Shown: piece after piece, positions 11,370 through 20,605 of the stretch
How positions within the stretch are numbered: position 1 is the stretch's first letter
Layout: the number at the start of each line of letters is the position of its first letter
From: Hydnum rufescens UP504
Lineage: Eukaryota > Basidiomycota > Agaricomycetes > Cantharellales > Hydnaceae
Length of the DNA stretch: 44,530 nt
Reading direction: 5' to 3'
Assembly (NCBI GenBank): GCA_014904985.1
Contig: MU129236.1
Coordinates: forward strand, 1 to 44,530
Notes under the pieces: generated by a model
Told to the model about the DNA's origin: nothing
Database searches by the model: none
What the model saw: the letters and a program-made list of their open reading frames with translations, nothing else
Made by a program: the position numbers and the translations under genes

Positions 11370-12670
11370 TTGGAGGGACAAATCCCTACTACGTGCAAAC
11401 CCTATCCAAGGATGATCTTTCAATTAAATGAACCATTTCTCATGTCAATCTGGATGTCAATTCCCATGTTGTCATTCATTTGAGAACAAGCCTGAATCCC
11501 ATATGCCTAGAATCCATGAATCCGCATCATTCCTTTACCTATACACGAGCCAATTTATTGTTCATCCACGGCACTTCAACAGGCCACCGTAAATTCCACC
11601 TTTTTATGCCTACCTCAATGTGGCAATAGCAATTCAACTTGCTTGCTTTGTTTGACCTTCAATCAGTCTCCACTTCCGGCCTTGATTCTGACTTGCAGAC
11701 TTGTCACATGACAAATAGGGGCCAATGCGGCGCTCTCAAGGAGTAAACATGGAATATCTCCCTCAGTTTTGATCGGATCGACTTGGCAAGATAGCGCCCA
11801 GAAAGCTACGATTTACACCTTTCATACGATACCAAACATGAGCCGAACGAATCAAAACTGCACCTTCCAGGTCGATTTTACTATGTGTTTCATATATCCC
11901 TTCAGTATTTTTCGATTTTCTCAGTCAGTTTTGATCCAATTCATTCAGGACAAGCACGCCTAGAAAGCTGTCGACAGTCCGCATCCAATGGTACCAAGGG
12001 CAAAACGAGCAGATTAAAACTCGGCTCTCTACAATTTAACTCCCCCATGTCTCATTCCATTATTGCCTCCGCTTTTTTGATTATTAATGGCAATTATTCT
12101 CTGCCCCTCTTATATCCGATGAATAATATGTCTAGGACGACCAGTTCCACCATTCCCCAAGGGATTCTGTGCAGTAGGAGAGGAGGAATAGCTTGGTTAA
12201 GCCATATTCCCCTATTCTGACTTGATTTTGGAATATCTCCTTCAGTTTTGAAGCTTTTGACTTGATTTCTTTTTCATCATTTTCGCCTTAACCCCACCTT
12301 TCTTCCGGTTACCATAGCATTTTTCTGTGATGTATATTAAGTTCAGGAGATGCGAATTTCTACAGTTTTCCCCCTCCCCAGCTTTGAGGCACTGATGTAT
12401 TGCCGCTGGTTCTTTGGGTGAATTCCACCAAGACTACTACACTTTGTCTAGGGCCTCAAGAGGAGAGCCTTAGGGTGTAGTTTTGTGACCCATATTCATT
12501 CTTTATTCTATTGCTTGAGCAGGTGTTGCTTACAGCATTAGATTCCTATCACCAAAGACCTTCCTTCCTTCAAGCCTTAACATTCGGATTGATCCCGTGG
12601 TCCCCTCTTTCCATTCTCGATTCCATATCGTGGACTGTGGCTGGATTCCTCCCCTCGTTTCCTGCTTACA
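11370..12670. mobile_element. Solo-LTR-like insertion with 6-bp target duplication
   Basis: The hexamer acattg occurs at 11,364-11,369 and again at 12,671-12,676. Removing one copy plus the 1301 bp between them restores both the 18-nt repeat pattern and the minus-strand reading frame of the host gene, which defines the insertion site. The insert contains no ORF of note. It starts ttggaggg (tgttgg if counted two bases earlier) and ends cttaca (cttacaaca), close to the TG...CA ends of LTRs. It holds a TATA-like tcttatatcc near 12,110. I interpret it as a long solo LTR, perhaps of a Ty3/gypsy element. The exact border is ambiguous by one or two bases. A non-autonomous element of another class is possible. 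Confidence 0.65.
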
Positions 12671-12676
12671 ACATTG

Positions 12677-14065
12677 AACGAATTGTGGACTTTGAAGGAA
12701 GTGTAGATACCGAATGAATGGCAGGGGTGGAATGGCCCACAAAGGTAGAGTGAACAGCAGATGTGGGAGATGTTGGATGAACAGTAGATGCCGAAGACAG
12801 TGCTGATAAAAGGGGAATCTAGTAAGGCGTTGGATCCTGTGTCAGATTTTCTTTCACTCGAAATGGATTGGGTGCACCTACAGCAGTGTCATGTCATTTG
12901 TACATTCGCTTAGCCATGTTCAAGACATCAACTAGCCACTTATCGATAAGTCCAGACTCATGGTCTGTGGGACAGTGAGTAAAAGCAGATTGGAACATCT
13001 CAGGAATCACGGCTACCACCCGCCAGAAGCCCAGAACACCAATCCATCCATCTGTTGAGCATTCGCAATCAATACTGAGCATGCAACTTGCCGAACACTC
13101 TCGAAATTGCCCATAGAGAACATGGCAAGTGCTGCTTCAGCTTCGTATCGATCCCCAAAGGCTTGCTTGGCAAAGTCTTTAAACGCTGGGCCAAATTTAA
13201 GGTCGTCTATGAGAAAATCACCAAAATTGTCAATGCTGAAGACTTGTCACCACTCTTCATAAGACTGAGGAATGTAGCTCCCAAGGTAGTCGCCCTGTGA
13301 TGCAATAGTGCCGACATCTGGGAGGTGCTGAATGAGAATACGAAGATGTTGAATGCACAATGCATGCCATTCAGTACTATGAGGATCCCCACCATTGAAA
13401 ATCTCATATTCAATGGGAGTATCAGTACCCATAGAGGCATGTAGGGAACTGAAATCCATGACACCGCCATCATGAAGCTGTTCATATAATAATTAAGCGG
13501 GGAGTTCCTTAGTGATGACTGAATACTGACCGATATAGTATCATTATTGGAGAGAAGTACAGGGTCAATTGGGATTTCACTGCCCGAGGATAGGCTATCC
13601 ACATTTCTGGGTGGCATGCCAAGTCTGGGTTGTCTGCCTTGGCTGCGGCCCTGCACTTGTCCTTGTCCATGTCTGCAACTATGAATATGAATTGACTGCA
13701 CCTGAGCGGCAGTGGGTTTTCCCCTTTTGGAGCCCAGCCCTTGGCCCCTGGCTGCCTCGGACTGAAGATATTCTTGACTTTCTTGGTATTTCTGAGTTCG
13801 TTGTATTTTATGTGTATGACCAGGCTAAAATAAAAAAAATATTAGTTCAATGAATGGAAGGGGCCTCAATGCATATGTCTGCAGACCCGGAGCCGTCTTC
13901 ACTCTTGGGTAAGTCTTGTTCACGGGCAGGATCAGATAATGAGGCACTCTGAGGAAAGTTCATCAGAATTGTGTAGGAATATATAGGTGAATATACTCAT
14001 ACCTCTCCTCTTATCCTTTTCTTGTCATTTAGTGATGTCTCTGAGGGTCCAGGATTATCTGACAT
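12677..14065 (-). pseudogene. Split hypothetical gene, 5' half
   Basis: The minus strand starts at ATG 14,065 (MSDNPGPSETSLNDKKRIRG). A GT-AG intron (gtatga to ctcag) follows, then a Gln/Arg/Ser-rich exon with RQPRLGMPPRNVDSLSSGSE. The next intron (gtcagt to aacag, about 13,480-13,532) leads to an exon with FSSLHASMGTDTPIEYEI and GSYIPQSYEEW. A TGA (13,247-13,249) interrupts it, but the same frame continues with QVFSIDNFGDFLIDDLKFG and FWRVVAVIPEMFQSAF. A second TGA (12,894-12,896) is followed by HDTAVGAPNPFRVKENLTQD and a TAG (12,820-12,822), then Ser/Thr-rich repeats up to the insertion. Good protein on both sides of each stop argues for nonsense decay. I do not recognise a domain. Confidence 0.55.
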
Positions 14066-14469
14066 TTAGAACTAGTTGTGAAAGCTGATCAAGCCTCAGT
14101 AAATCCCACAACAGTGCACCCCAAGCTGAAAATATTCAATTATGCCTAGAGTAAATATAGTCCTATCCACTTCTCTAGTCTCCTGTATTCCTTCCATTGC
14201 TCTCTGAACCTTTCCCTCTAAGTTAATTATAGCAGCATGAAATAGTATAGCCTGCATAACATATGCATATTATACTATTTAGAGGAATCATGAGTCTTAA
14301 TCTTGTAGTGATGTTATAATGTGGTAAAGGGGCAGAAATACTATGAGAAATACTATCACAAGGATTACTAGAAGGTCTTGGTACATGGGGGATGCAGAAA
14401 TTAGGGGTTAGCAGCCTTGAGGAAGGGGGTGGAGGACCCGGCCAAATTTGATTCCGCGGCCAGGCAGAC
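14066..14469. other. Intergenic, likely promoter side of the split gene
   Basis: No ORF is supported. The region is A/T-rich near 14,220-14,340 and would contain the promoter of the minus-strand gene starting at 14,065. Confidence 0.3.
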
Positions 14470-14600
14470 CCACCCCTATCTGAGGATCCCATGGCCTGAT
14501 TCTGGGGTCCCATGACCTAATCCAAGTGTCCCAAGGCCTAACTCAGGCGTCCCCAGGCCAACTTTGGGTGTCCCCAGACCAAGAACCCCAGAGCTTCTCG
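14470..14600 (-). repeat. Dispersed repeat, right inverted copy
   Basis: The reverse complement matches 7258-7405 (ttcttggtctggggacaccc and ggatcctcagataggggt shared). Beyond it, 14,600-14,669 contains two small hairpins (cgggggctaccgcccccg and cagggctgaaaaatcagccctg), and the copia element is inserted immediately after the second one. Confidence 0.75.
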
Positions 14601-14669
14601 GGGGCTACCGCCCCCGAACCCCCAGGTTTTCTGGAGGGGACCCAGGGCTGAAAAATCAGCCCTGGGGAG

Positions 14670-14882
14670 TATTGGATGGAACACATCCCGATAAGGAAAT
14701 AAATCAGAAACATTCTGGAAACATCGGAACACAGCTAAATTAGCCAGTGCAGTCGGCATAGTCAGTGGACCATGGAGTACGGACTTAAATGAACATTCTA
14801 GTATTACATTTTGTATATAAATACCGAGCATATCACTCGACAATAATAAGTGTTTCTAGCTAAGAGACATCCACTCTTAACA
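14670..14882 (+). repeat. 5' LTR of the copia element
   Basis: The LTR starts tattggatgg and ends cttaaca, and is 213 bp long. It contains tatataaat (14,814-14,822), a likely TATA box for the element transcript. The start is TA rather than the usual TG, probably a point change present in both LTRs. Confidence 0.93.
14814..14822 (+). promoter_or_regulatory. TATA box in 5' LTR
   Basis: tatataaat lies about 60 bp before the LTR end. The 3' LTR has the same motif at the same offset. Confidence 0.6.
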
Positions 14883-14896
14883 CGTTATCAGCACCA
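14883..14896 (+). other. Primer-binding site, copia type
   Basis: cgttatcagcacca follows the LTR end directly. It resembles the cgttatcagcac sequence seen next to LTRs of many copia elements, where a tRNA (often an internal half of initiator Met) primes first-strand synthesis. The tRNA itself was not identified. Confidence 0.5.
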
Positions 14897-14927
14897 CTTG
14901 CTCAATAAACACTCATTCCAATTTCCT

Positions 14928-16127
14928 ATGTCCGAACACGGCACAATCGATAAGAACACCCTAAATGGCTTCACCCAGATCAATCAATTGAAAGGCGATA
15001 ATTGGGTTCCATGGAAGACCAGGGTCACGGCATTACTAACTTTGGTGGACCTATTCAAATTCATTGACAGCACATACCCGTGTCCCGACAATGAGTCCCT
15101 GAAGAAAGAATGGAATGCCAGGGACCTACAGACCCGGTCTTTACTACAATTAGCTGTCGGTGATTCCGAGCTCGTGCACCTAAGTGGTGCCAAGACCGCT
15201 GCCGAAATGTGGACACAACTATGGGAAACAAAGGAACCTAAAGGGATCCTCGGCGTGCTCACCGCACGGCGCAAATTATTCCATACAGTCGCTACTGAAA
15301 ATACCCCTATAATCGACCATATTGCTGCCTTCCGAAGGGCAAAAGAAAATCTCGATATAATGGGACACCCAATTGCGGATGATGATTTCACAATGCTATT
15401 GGTCACCTCACTCCCTGAGTCATGGGACACGTTTACATCATCGTATTTTGGATCCAAAGCCAGCGAACCGAAAGTCAAATCATCAGAATTGATTACGTTA
15501 ATCATCGATGAAGATCGCTGCCGTCGCAATAAATCCAATTCAAATGAAGTTGCCAATTTGGTACAAATTCCAAATCGGGGCAAACGTGCTACTGGGCCTA
15601 CATGCTCTAATTGCCACAAAGTCGGCCATACGAAGGAACAATGTTGGGCCAAAGGAGGAGGAAAAGAGGGACAGGGACTGCGACAAAAAAAGAAGGAAAA
15701 GGAGGCGAAAGGCTCAACTCCCGAGTCTACGAAGCAGGGCATCTCAATGGACCCTGAAATTGCATTCAATATGAAATCATTCGACCCCTTATTCTCCAAA
15801 AACGATTGGTTAATCGATTCAGGAACCACTTCCCATATCGCCACACGACGGGAAATGTTCACTCAATTTATACCCGGCATGGAATCCATTTCAGGAGTTG
15901 GGGAGCAAATGCAACTCGAAGGAAAAGGCCGAGGCACCATCATCATCGAAACCCCATTCAACAGCAAAACAACAGTGATCACCTTACGTAACGTCATTTA
16001 TTCACCAGATGCAACAAATTGTCTGTTGTCCACGGGAAAAATAGACTCAACAGGTGGAGAGGTCAGGCACAAAGGGGGAAAAGCAGTTATAATTAGTCCT
16101 CAGGGACTACCTATTGCAGAAGGATGA
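14928..16127 (+). pseudogene. copia gag and protease
   Basis: ATG 14,928 (MSEHGTIDKNTLNGF) opens the Gag part, which has LKGDNWVPWKTRVTALL and a long helical region typical of copia Gag (UBN2-like). A CCHC zinc knuckle CSNCHKVGHTKEQC lies near 15,603-15,644. The aspartic protease motif WLIDSGTTSHI follows near 15,807. The frame ends in TGA 16,125-16,127, but the same frame goes on with LHRQVYILEG into the next domain. The stop is therefore likely a CGA to TGA change in a once continuous polyprotein. Confidence 0.88.
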
Positions 16128-16504
16128 CTACATCGCCAAGTATACATATTGGAAGGCCATGCATGGACGACGGAGATTACAAATTACACTACGTTGAAAT
16201 CCCTGGCAATCACGTGGGATGAAGCCCACAAAAGATTCGGCCATTTATCAATTTCAGGGCTCAAAACCCTAGTTGATTCTGATATGGTAGCAGGAATCTC
16301 TATTGATCCCAATTCAAGTCAGATCCTATCGTGCGAAGCTTGTATTCAAGCGAAATTACATCATCAGCCCTTTCCTAAATCAAGCAGAAACCGAGCTGAG
16401 AAACCGGGTGATCTCACACACTCAGATCTGTGGGGACCAGCCAGGACCACCTCTATTGGCAGATCGCGATATTACATCTCTTTTATTGATGACCATTCAA
16501 GGTG
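16128..16504 (+). pseudogene. copia GAG-pre-integrase domain and first part of integrase
   Basis: The frame holds WDEAHKRFGHLSISGLKTLV (GAG-pre-integrase domain) and the CEACIQAKLHHQPFPKS zinc-site remainder. The integrase catalytic core starts with HSDLWGPARTTSIGRSRYYI and FIDDHSR. The first catalytic Asp is the D of HSDLWGP. The core is cut by the nested insertion right after DHSR. Confidence 0.88.
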
Positions 16505-17750
16505 AATCCACCAGTAGCAGTAAGCTCCATGTATCATTTTATGGTAAGTTACCATGAATATTCATGTATGAACCTGATATCTTACCACCATGGCATGATA
16601 CATCAAATTACCAGTTATGAGGATATGTATCAGCCTGGTAAATATATCATCCCTGGTATGCCAAATATAGTAATAATGTTGGCAGTTGGGGACAGTTGGT
16701 GGTTGGGGTTGGGGGTTAGGGTTGGAGGTTAGGGTTGGGATTGCCTGGAGTGGGTTGGGAACGTCTACCCTCATGCCAAGTTAAGGTTAGGGTTAGGGTT
16801 TAATGAATTATAATTTTAAAAAAAGTTATGTAATATTTCCTTATTTGGACATATTACACAACTATTTCTATATTGGGAAGTATTACATAACTATTTCTAT
16901 ATTAGGAAGTATTATGTAATATTTCCATATTTGGAAATATTACATAAGCCTCCATATTTGGACAGATTACATAAGCTACTATATATGGCTATATTCCCTA
17001 AGCTATATTACATAAGCAAAATGCGGATGCATAGGCAATATGCATGGGGGGGGATTGGTTGAAAGCCTTGAGCCTTATATGTTCCTCAGAATGTCTGTGT
17101 GCAGTTTGGTCCCAGTTGTGGGATGTTTGAGTATTGAGTGATACTCAAACATCCCACAACTGGGACCAAACTGCACACAGACATTCTGAGGAACATATAA
17201 GGCTCAAGGCTTTCAACCAATCCCCCCCATGCATATTGCCTATTCATCCGCATTTTGCTTATGTAATATAGCTTAGGTAATATAGCCATATATAGTAGCT
17301 TATGTAATCTGTCCAAATATGGAGGCTTATGTAATATTTCCAAATATGGAAATATTACATAATACTTCCTAATATAGAAATAGTTATGTAATACTTCCCA
17401 ATATAGAAATAGTTGTGTAATATGTCCAAATAAGGAAATAATTATGTAATACTCCAAATAAGGAAAAATGCTTATGTAATATGGCCAAATATGGAAGTGA
17501 TTATGTAATATGTCCAAATATAGAAATAAGTTATGTAAGGAGCTACTTATGGTATATTGCCTTTTATGGGTGCTTGATTATATAATACATTACATTACCA
17601 TACATGATGCATCACTACCACCTTCAGTTATGATGTATCATCTGTGGTATGGATATATGACAATGGTATGTGGTATTATACCAGCTTGATGTATGAATTT
17701 ACCTGGTAGGATATCATGTTTGATATATCCAGTTTACAGGATGGCCTGGC
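16505..17750. mobile_element. Nested insertion with giant hairpin and TTAGGG-like motifs
   Basis: About 1.25 kb of A/T-rich DNA separates the two halves of the copia integrase (DHSR before it, ITIKFLKEKSEA after it). It contains no protein. From the left it has a region with atgatacatc and ccaccatgg motifs, a G-rich stretch with ggttagggttagggttta (about 16,700-16,803), then a long hairpin and further copies of a ttatgtaatatttccaaata-type unit. The ends are not exact; tga atc at 16,503 and cgaatcacc at 17,750 are the last positions that look like copia. No clear terminal inverted repeat or target duplication was found. It is best described as an unclassified non-autonomous or fold-back element. 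Confidence 0.7.
16834..17440. repeat. Near-perfect hairpin, about 300-bp arms and 6-nt loop
   Basis: The left arm (16,834-17,134) and right arm (17,141-17,440) are reverse complements around the loop tgagtg (17,135-17,140). I see only about three differences: one base near 17,000 (attccc against attacc), one near 17,030 (gatgca against gatgaa) and an 8-G run against a 7-C run. Inside the arms short units with ttatgtaat and atttccatatttgg repeat. Confidence 0.95.
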
Positions 17751-18391
17751 GAATCACCATTAAATTCCTAAAGGAGAAGTCCGAGGCATGACGACAAATC
17801 CAGAATTATGTCACATGGATCCAGACCCAATTGAACTGACTTCCCAAAGCATTCAAATTTGATAATGGGGGCGAATTCATCGATCGCGAACTAAATGAAT
17901 GGCTTTCTGAAAAAGGAATTGAAGTCAAATTTACCGCCCCTCACTCGCCTCAACAACATGGAAAGGCCGAGCGACCTAATAGGACATTAATAGAACTCAC
18001 ACAGGCAATGATAATTGCCAAGGCTCTGCCCCAAAGTCTATGGGCTGAGGCCGTATCCTATGTGGCATATATCCGTGCGCAGAGTCCTACACAGGCATTA
18101 CATAATATGACCCCGATGGAGGCATGGACGGGAGACAAACCCGACGTATCTAACCTCAGGGAATTTGGGTCCAACGTATGGGTATTGGATGAGGGCGACC
18201 GATCTAAACTTGATCCAAAAGTGAACAAATTTAATTTTGTCGGCATTGAAGACAGCTCAAGGGCAATTCGGTATTATAATCCGAAAACACACAAGATCTT
18301 AATCTTGTGGAACTTCAAATTCAATGACAACCCTGACACCCCTCGCCAAGTGGAACTCGACATTCCACTTGCCCCGGTAATACAAACTTAA
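17751..18391 (+). pseudogene. copia integrase, second part
   Basis: After the insertion the frame reads ITIKFLKEKSEA, TGA (17,789-17,791), RQIQNYVTWIQTQLN, TGA (17,837-17,839), then LPKAFKFDNGGEFIDRELNE. D of FDNGGEF and E of HGKAERPNRTL are the second and third catalytic acidic residues, so all three core residues are still coded. The C-terminal region has WTGDKPDVSNLREFGSNVWV, the usual copia integrase tail. The frame ends at 18,391. Both TGA codons fit Arg to stop changes. Confidence 0.88.
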
Positions 18392-20253
18392 ACCCGGAAA
18401 ATGCTCGAATTGAGGGGGAGCCACAGGAACCCGACAATGACATCAATTCTCCGCATCCGGCACCAGATCCCATTCAAAGCGATTCAATACCATCTAACCC
18501 GCTGGAATCTACAGCACTGCCCACTCAACGAGGCTTGTGCGAGCGTAAAACAATAAACTACGCTAAATTACATAATCCGGCATTGCGGCAAGACATCATA
18601 CCGGCCCAACAGCATAAACCCGACGAATTAGAAAATCCGACTCAGGAAGTGACTCAGCATTTGAGATCACTAATATCCAGGGAGAGCTCGATATTTGACA
18701 AGCCTAATACCCTGAAGGATGCCAAAAAGTTGCCGGACTGGCCACAATGGGAAAAGGCTATCGAAAGTGAATTACAGATGCTCCAGGAAAAGGGCACCTG
18801 GACACTCAAACCCTTACCTCCGAATCGCCACGCTATCGGAAATCGCTGGACATTCAAAAAGAAGTTTGATGCCGACAGGAACCTATCCCGATTCAAAGCC
18901 TGATTAGTCACTCAGGGATTCACGCAGATTCCCAGTCAAGATTTCAACCAAACATTCTCACCTGTAATGCGAATGGATTCATTACGTAATCTAATCGCCA
19001 TTGCCACTGTCCTTGATCTCAAAATGGGACAAATGGACATCCGAGGTGCATATCTAAATGGAGATCTTCAGGAGACCATATACATGCATCAGCCAGAAGG
19101 ATATGAGGATGGGACCAACAGAGTCGCCCGACTACTCCATACACTCTACGGACTCAAACAGTCCAGACGGGAATGGAATACAAAATTCAATTCCTATATC
19201 ACGGGTACCTTGAAATATACCCGGTTACCAAATGATCACTGCGTTTACATAAGGTGCAACAGCAAAGAATTCGACATTATTGCCATATGGGTCAACAATG
19301 TCATCTTTCTATCAACATCCAAAGCATGACTGGACACTGCTAAAAATGAAATAAAGCAGGAATTCGAGACAACGGACCAGGGGATACCGTGTTTACTCTT
19401 GGGAATCAAAATAAATAGGAACCAAGAAAGGAAATCAACTACAATTTCCCAGGGTCAATATCTCCGGAAAATCCTAGAAAGATTCAATATGACACAAAGC
19501 GGCACAGCTGCTACACCCCTACCGGCATCCATTCAATTCCATGTCACGACTGATGCCAATAAATTTGACCGACCCGAATTATACCGAGCAGCCATTGGTT
19601 TGCTCATGTATGCTGCTATCGGAACACGTCCCGATATCGCTTACGCAATACAATCCCTATCACAATTCTCTCATAATCCATCCAATGAGCATTGGCACAC
19701 TGTCAAACACCTTTTTAGGTATCTCCAAGGGACTAAGGATATGGGAATTATGTACGATCAATGTGGAGGAAGCGCCACCATAGCCATATCCAGATTCTCG
19801 GATGCGGATTGGGCTTCAAATGAAATTGATTGGAAATCAATCTCTGGATACACGTTCTTACTCGGTGGCAGAGCGATCTCATGGACATCCAAGAAACAAT
19901 CGATCGTAGCCCTATCATCAATGGAGGCGGAATATATTGCTGCTACTCTAGCTACGAAACAGATAGTATGGCTCAGGAACTTCCTCAATGCTCTCGGATT
20001 TAGCCAACCCGGACCGTCGGAATTACATATCGATAATCAATCGGCGATCGCACTTGCGGGAAACCCGCAATTCTACACATGATCCAAACATATTGACGTC
20101 CAATTCCATTTTATTTGGGAAACAATACAACACGGAATCATGGCAGTCTATTGGTGCCCTACCGATGAAATGACTGTGGATATATTTACTAAATCTTTGC
20201 CGCGCCCAAAATTCAAAGGCTTCCGGGCAGATCTGGGGATGATATCGGTCTGA
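18392..20253 (+). pseudogene. copia reverse transcriptase and RNase H
   Basis: The RT part contains LPDWPQWEKAIESELQMLQE, NRWTFKKKFDADRN, QMDIRGAYLNGDLQETIYM and LYGLKQSRREWN. Where active copia RTs have YVDD this copy has WVNN (AAC 19,294, AAT 19,297), so both metal-binding Asp residues are lost. TGA codons stand at 18,901, 19,327 and 20,080; the first and last replace the Arg of 'KARLV' and 'RSKHID', which are conserved in the family. RNase H has DADWASNEIDWKS and SSMEAEYIAATLATKQIVWL. The reading frame ends at 20,251-20,253, next to the polypurine tract. Confidence 0.9.
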
Positions 20254-20260
20254 GGGGGAG
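20250..20260 (+). other. Polypurine tract
   Basis: ctgagggggag lies directly before the 3' LTR, the usual site for plus-strand priming in LTR elements. Confidence 0.75.
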
Positions 20261-20473
20261 TATTGGATGGAACACATCCCGATAAGGAAATAAATCAGAA
20301 ACATTCCGGAAACATCGGAACACAGCTAAATTAGCCAGCGCAGTCGGCATAGTCAGCTGACCATGGAGTATGGACTTAAATGAACATTCTAGTATTACAT
20401 TTTGTATATAAATACCGAGCATATTGCTCGACAATAATAAGTGTTTCTAGCTAAGAGACATCCACTCTTAACA
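20261..20473 (+). repeat. 3' LTR of the copia element
   Basis: 213 bp, same start and end as the 5' LTR. About seven differences from it. At one site the 5' LTR has tcactc and this one ttgctc; both are explained by a parental tcgctc with CpG decay on opposite strands. Confidence 0.93.
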
Positions 20474-20478
20474 GGGAG

Positions 20479-20605
20479 CCCTATTTTTCAAGCAAATAAA
20501 TAGGTGAGTATTCCAAGTATACCATTATAAGTTGTACCTCCGTAGGTAGGATGTGCCTATAGGGTATTACATAGCTAACTAGGTACTTAAAGGTGTTTGC
20601 CTAAG
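20479..20605. other. Host flank between copia and the inverted repeat
   Basis: No gene. Joined to 14,669 it restores the empty site (cctggggag followed by ccctatttttc). Confidence 0.4.

Larger units (their letters stand above)
14670..20473 (+). mobile_element. Ty1/copia LTR retrotransposon, inactive, with nested insertion
   Basis: Two 213-bp LTRs bound the element, and the 5-bp sequence gggag flanks it on both sides (14,665-14,669 and 20,474-20,478). Coding order is gag, protease, integrase, reverse transcriptase, RNase H, which is the Ty1/copia order. A short sequence complementary-type priming site follows the 5' LTR, and a purine-rich tract precedes the 3' LTR. Many in-frame TGA codons, a mutated RT active site and an insertion in the integrase show that it cannot move by itself. 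The LTRs differ at about seven positions, so the insertion is not recent. Confidence 0.93.

Noticed and set aside
14984..15862. 292-codon minus-strand ORF
   Set aside because: It is a shadow of the copia gag and protease frame, which has the CCHC knuckle and DSG motif on the plus strand.
16700..16803. Telomere or chromosome end
   Set aside because: The TTAGGG motifs are few, mixed with variants and embedded within a copia integrase with sequence continuing for kilobases on both sides.
17086..17517. 143-codon minus-strand ORF in the nested insertion
   Set aside because: It is composed of repeat units of the A/T-rich hairpin arm and has no protein-like features.
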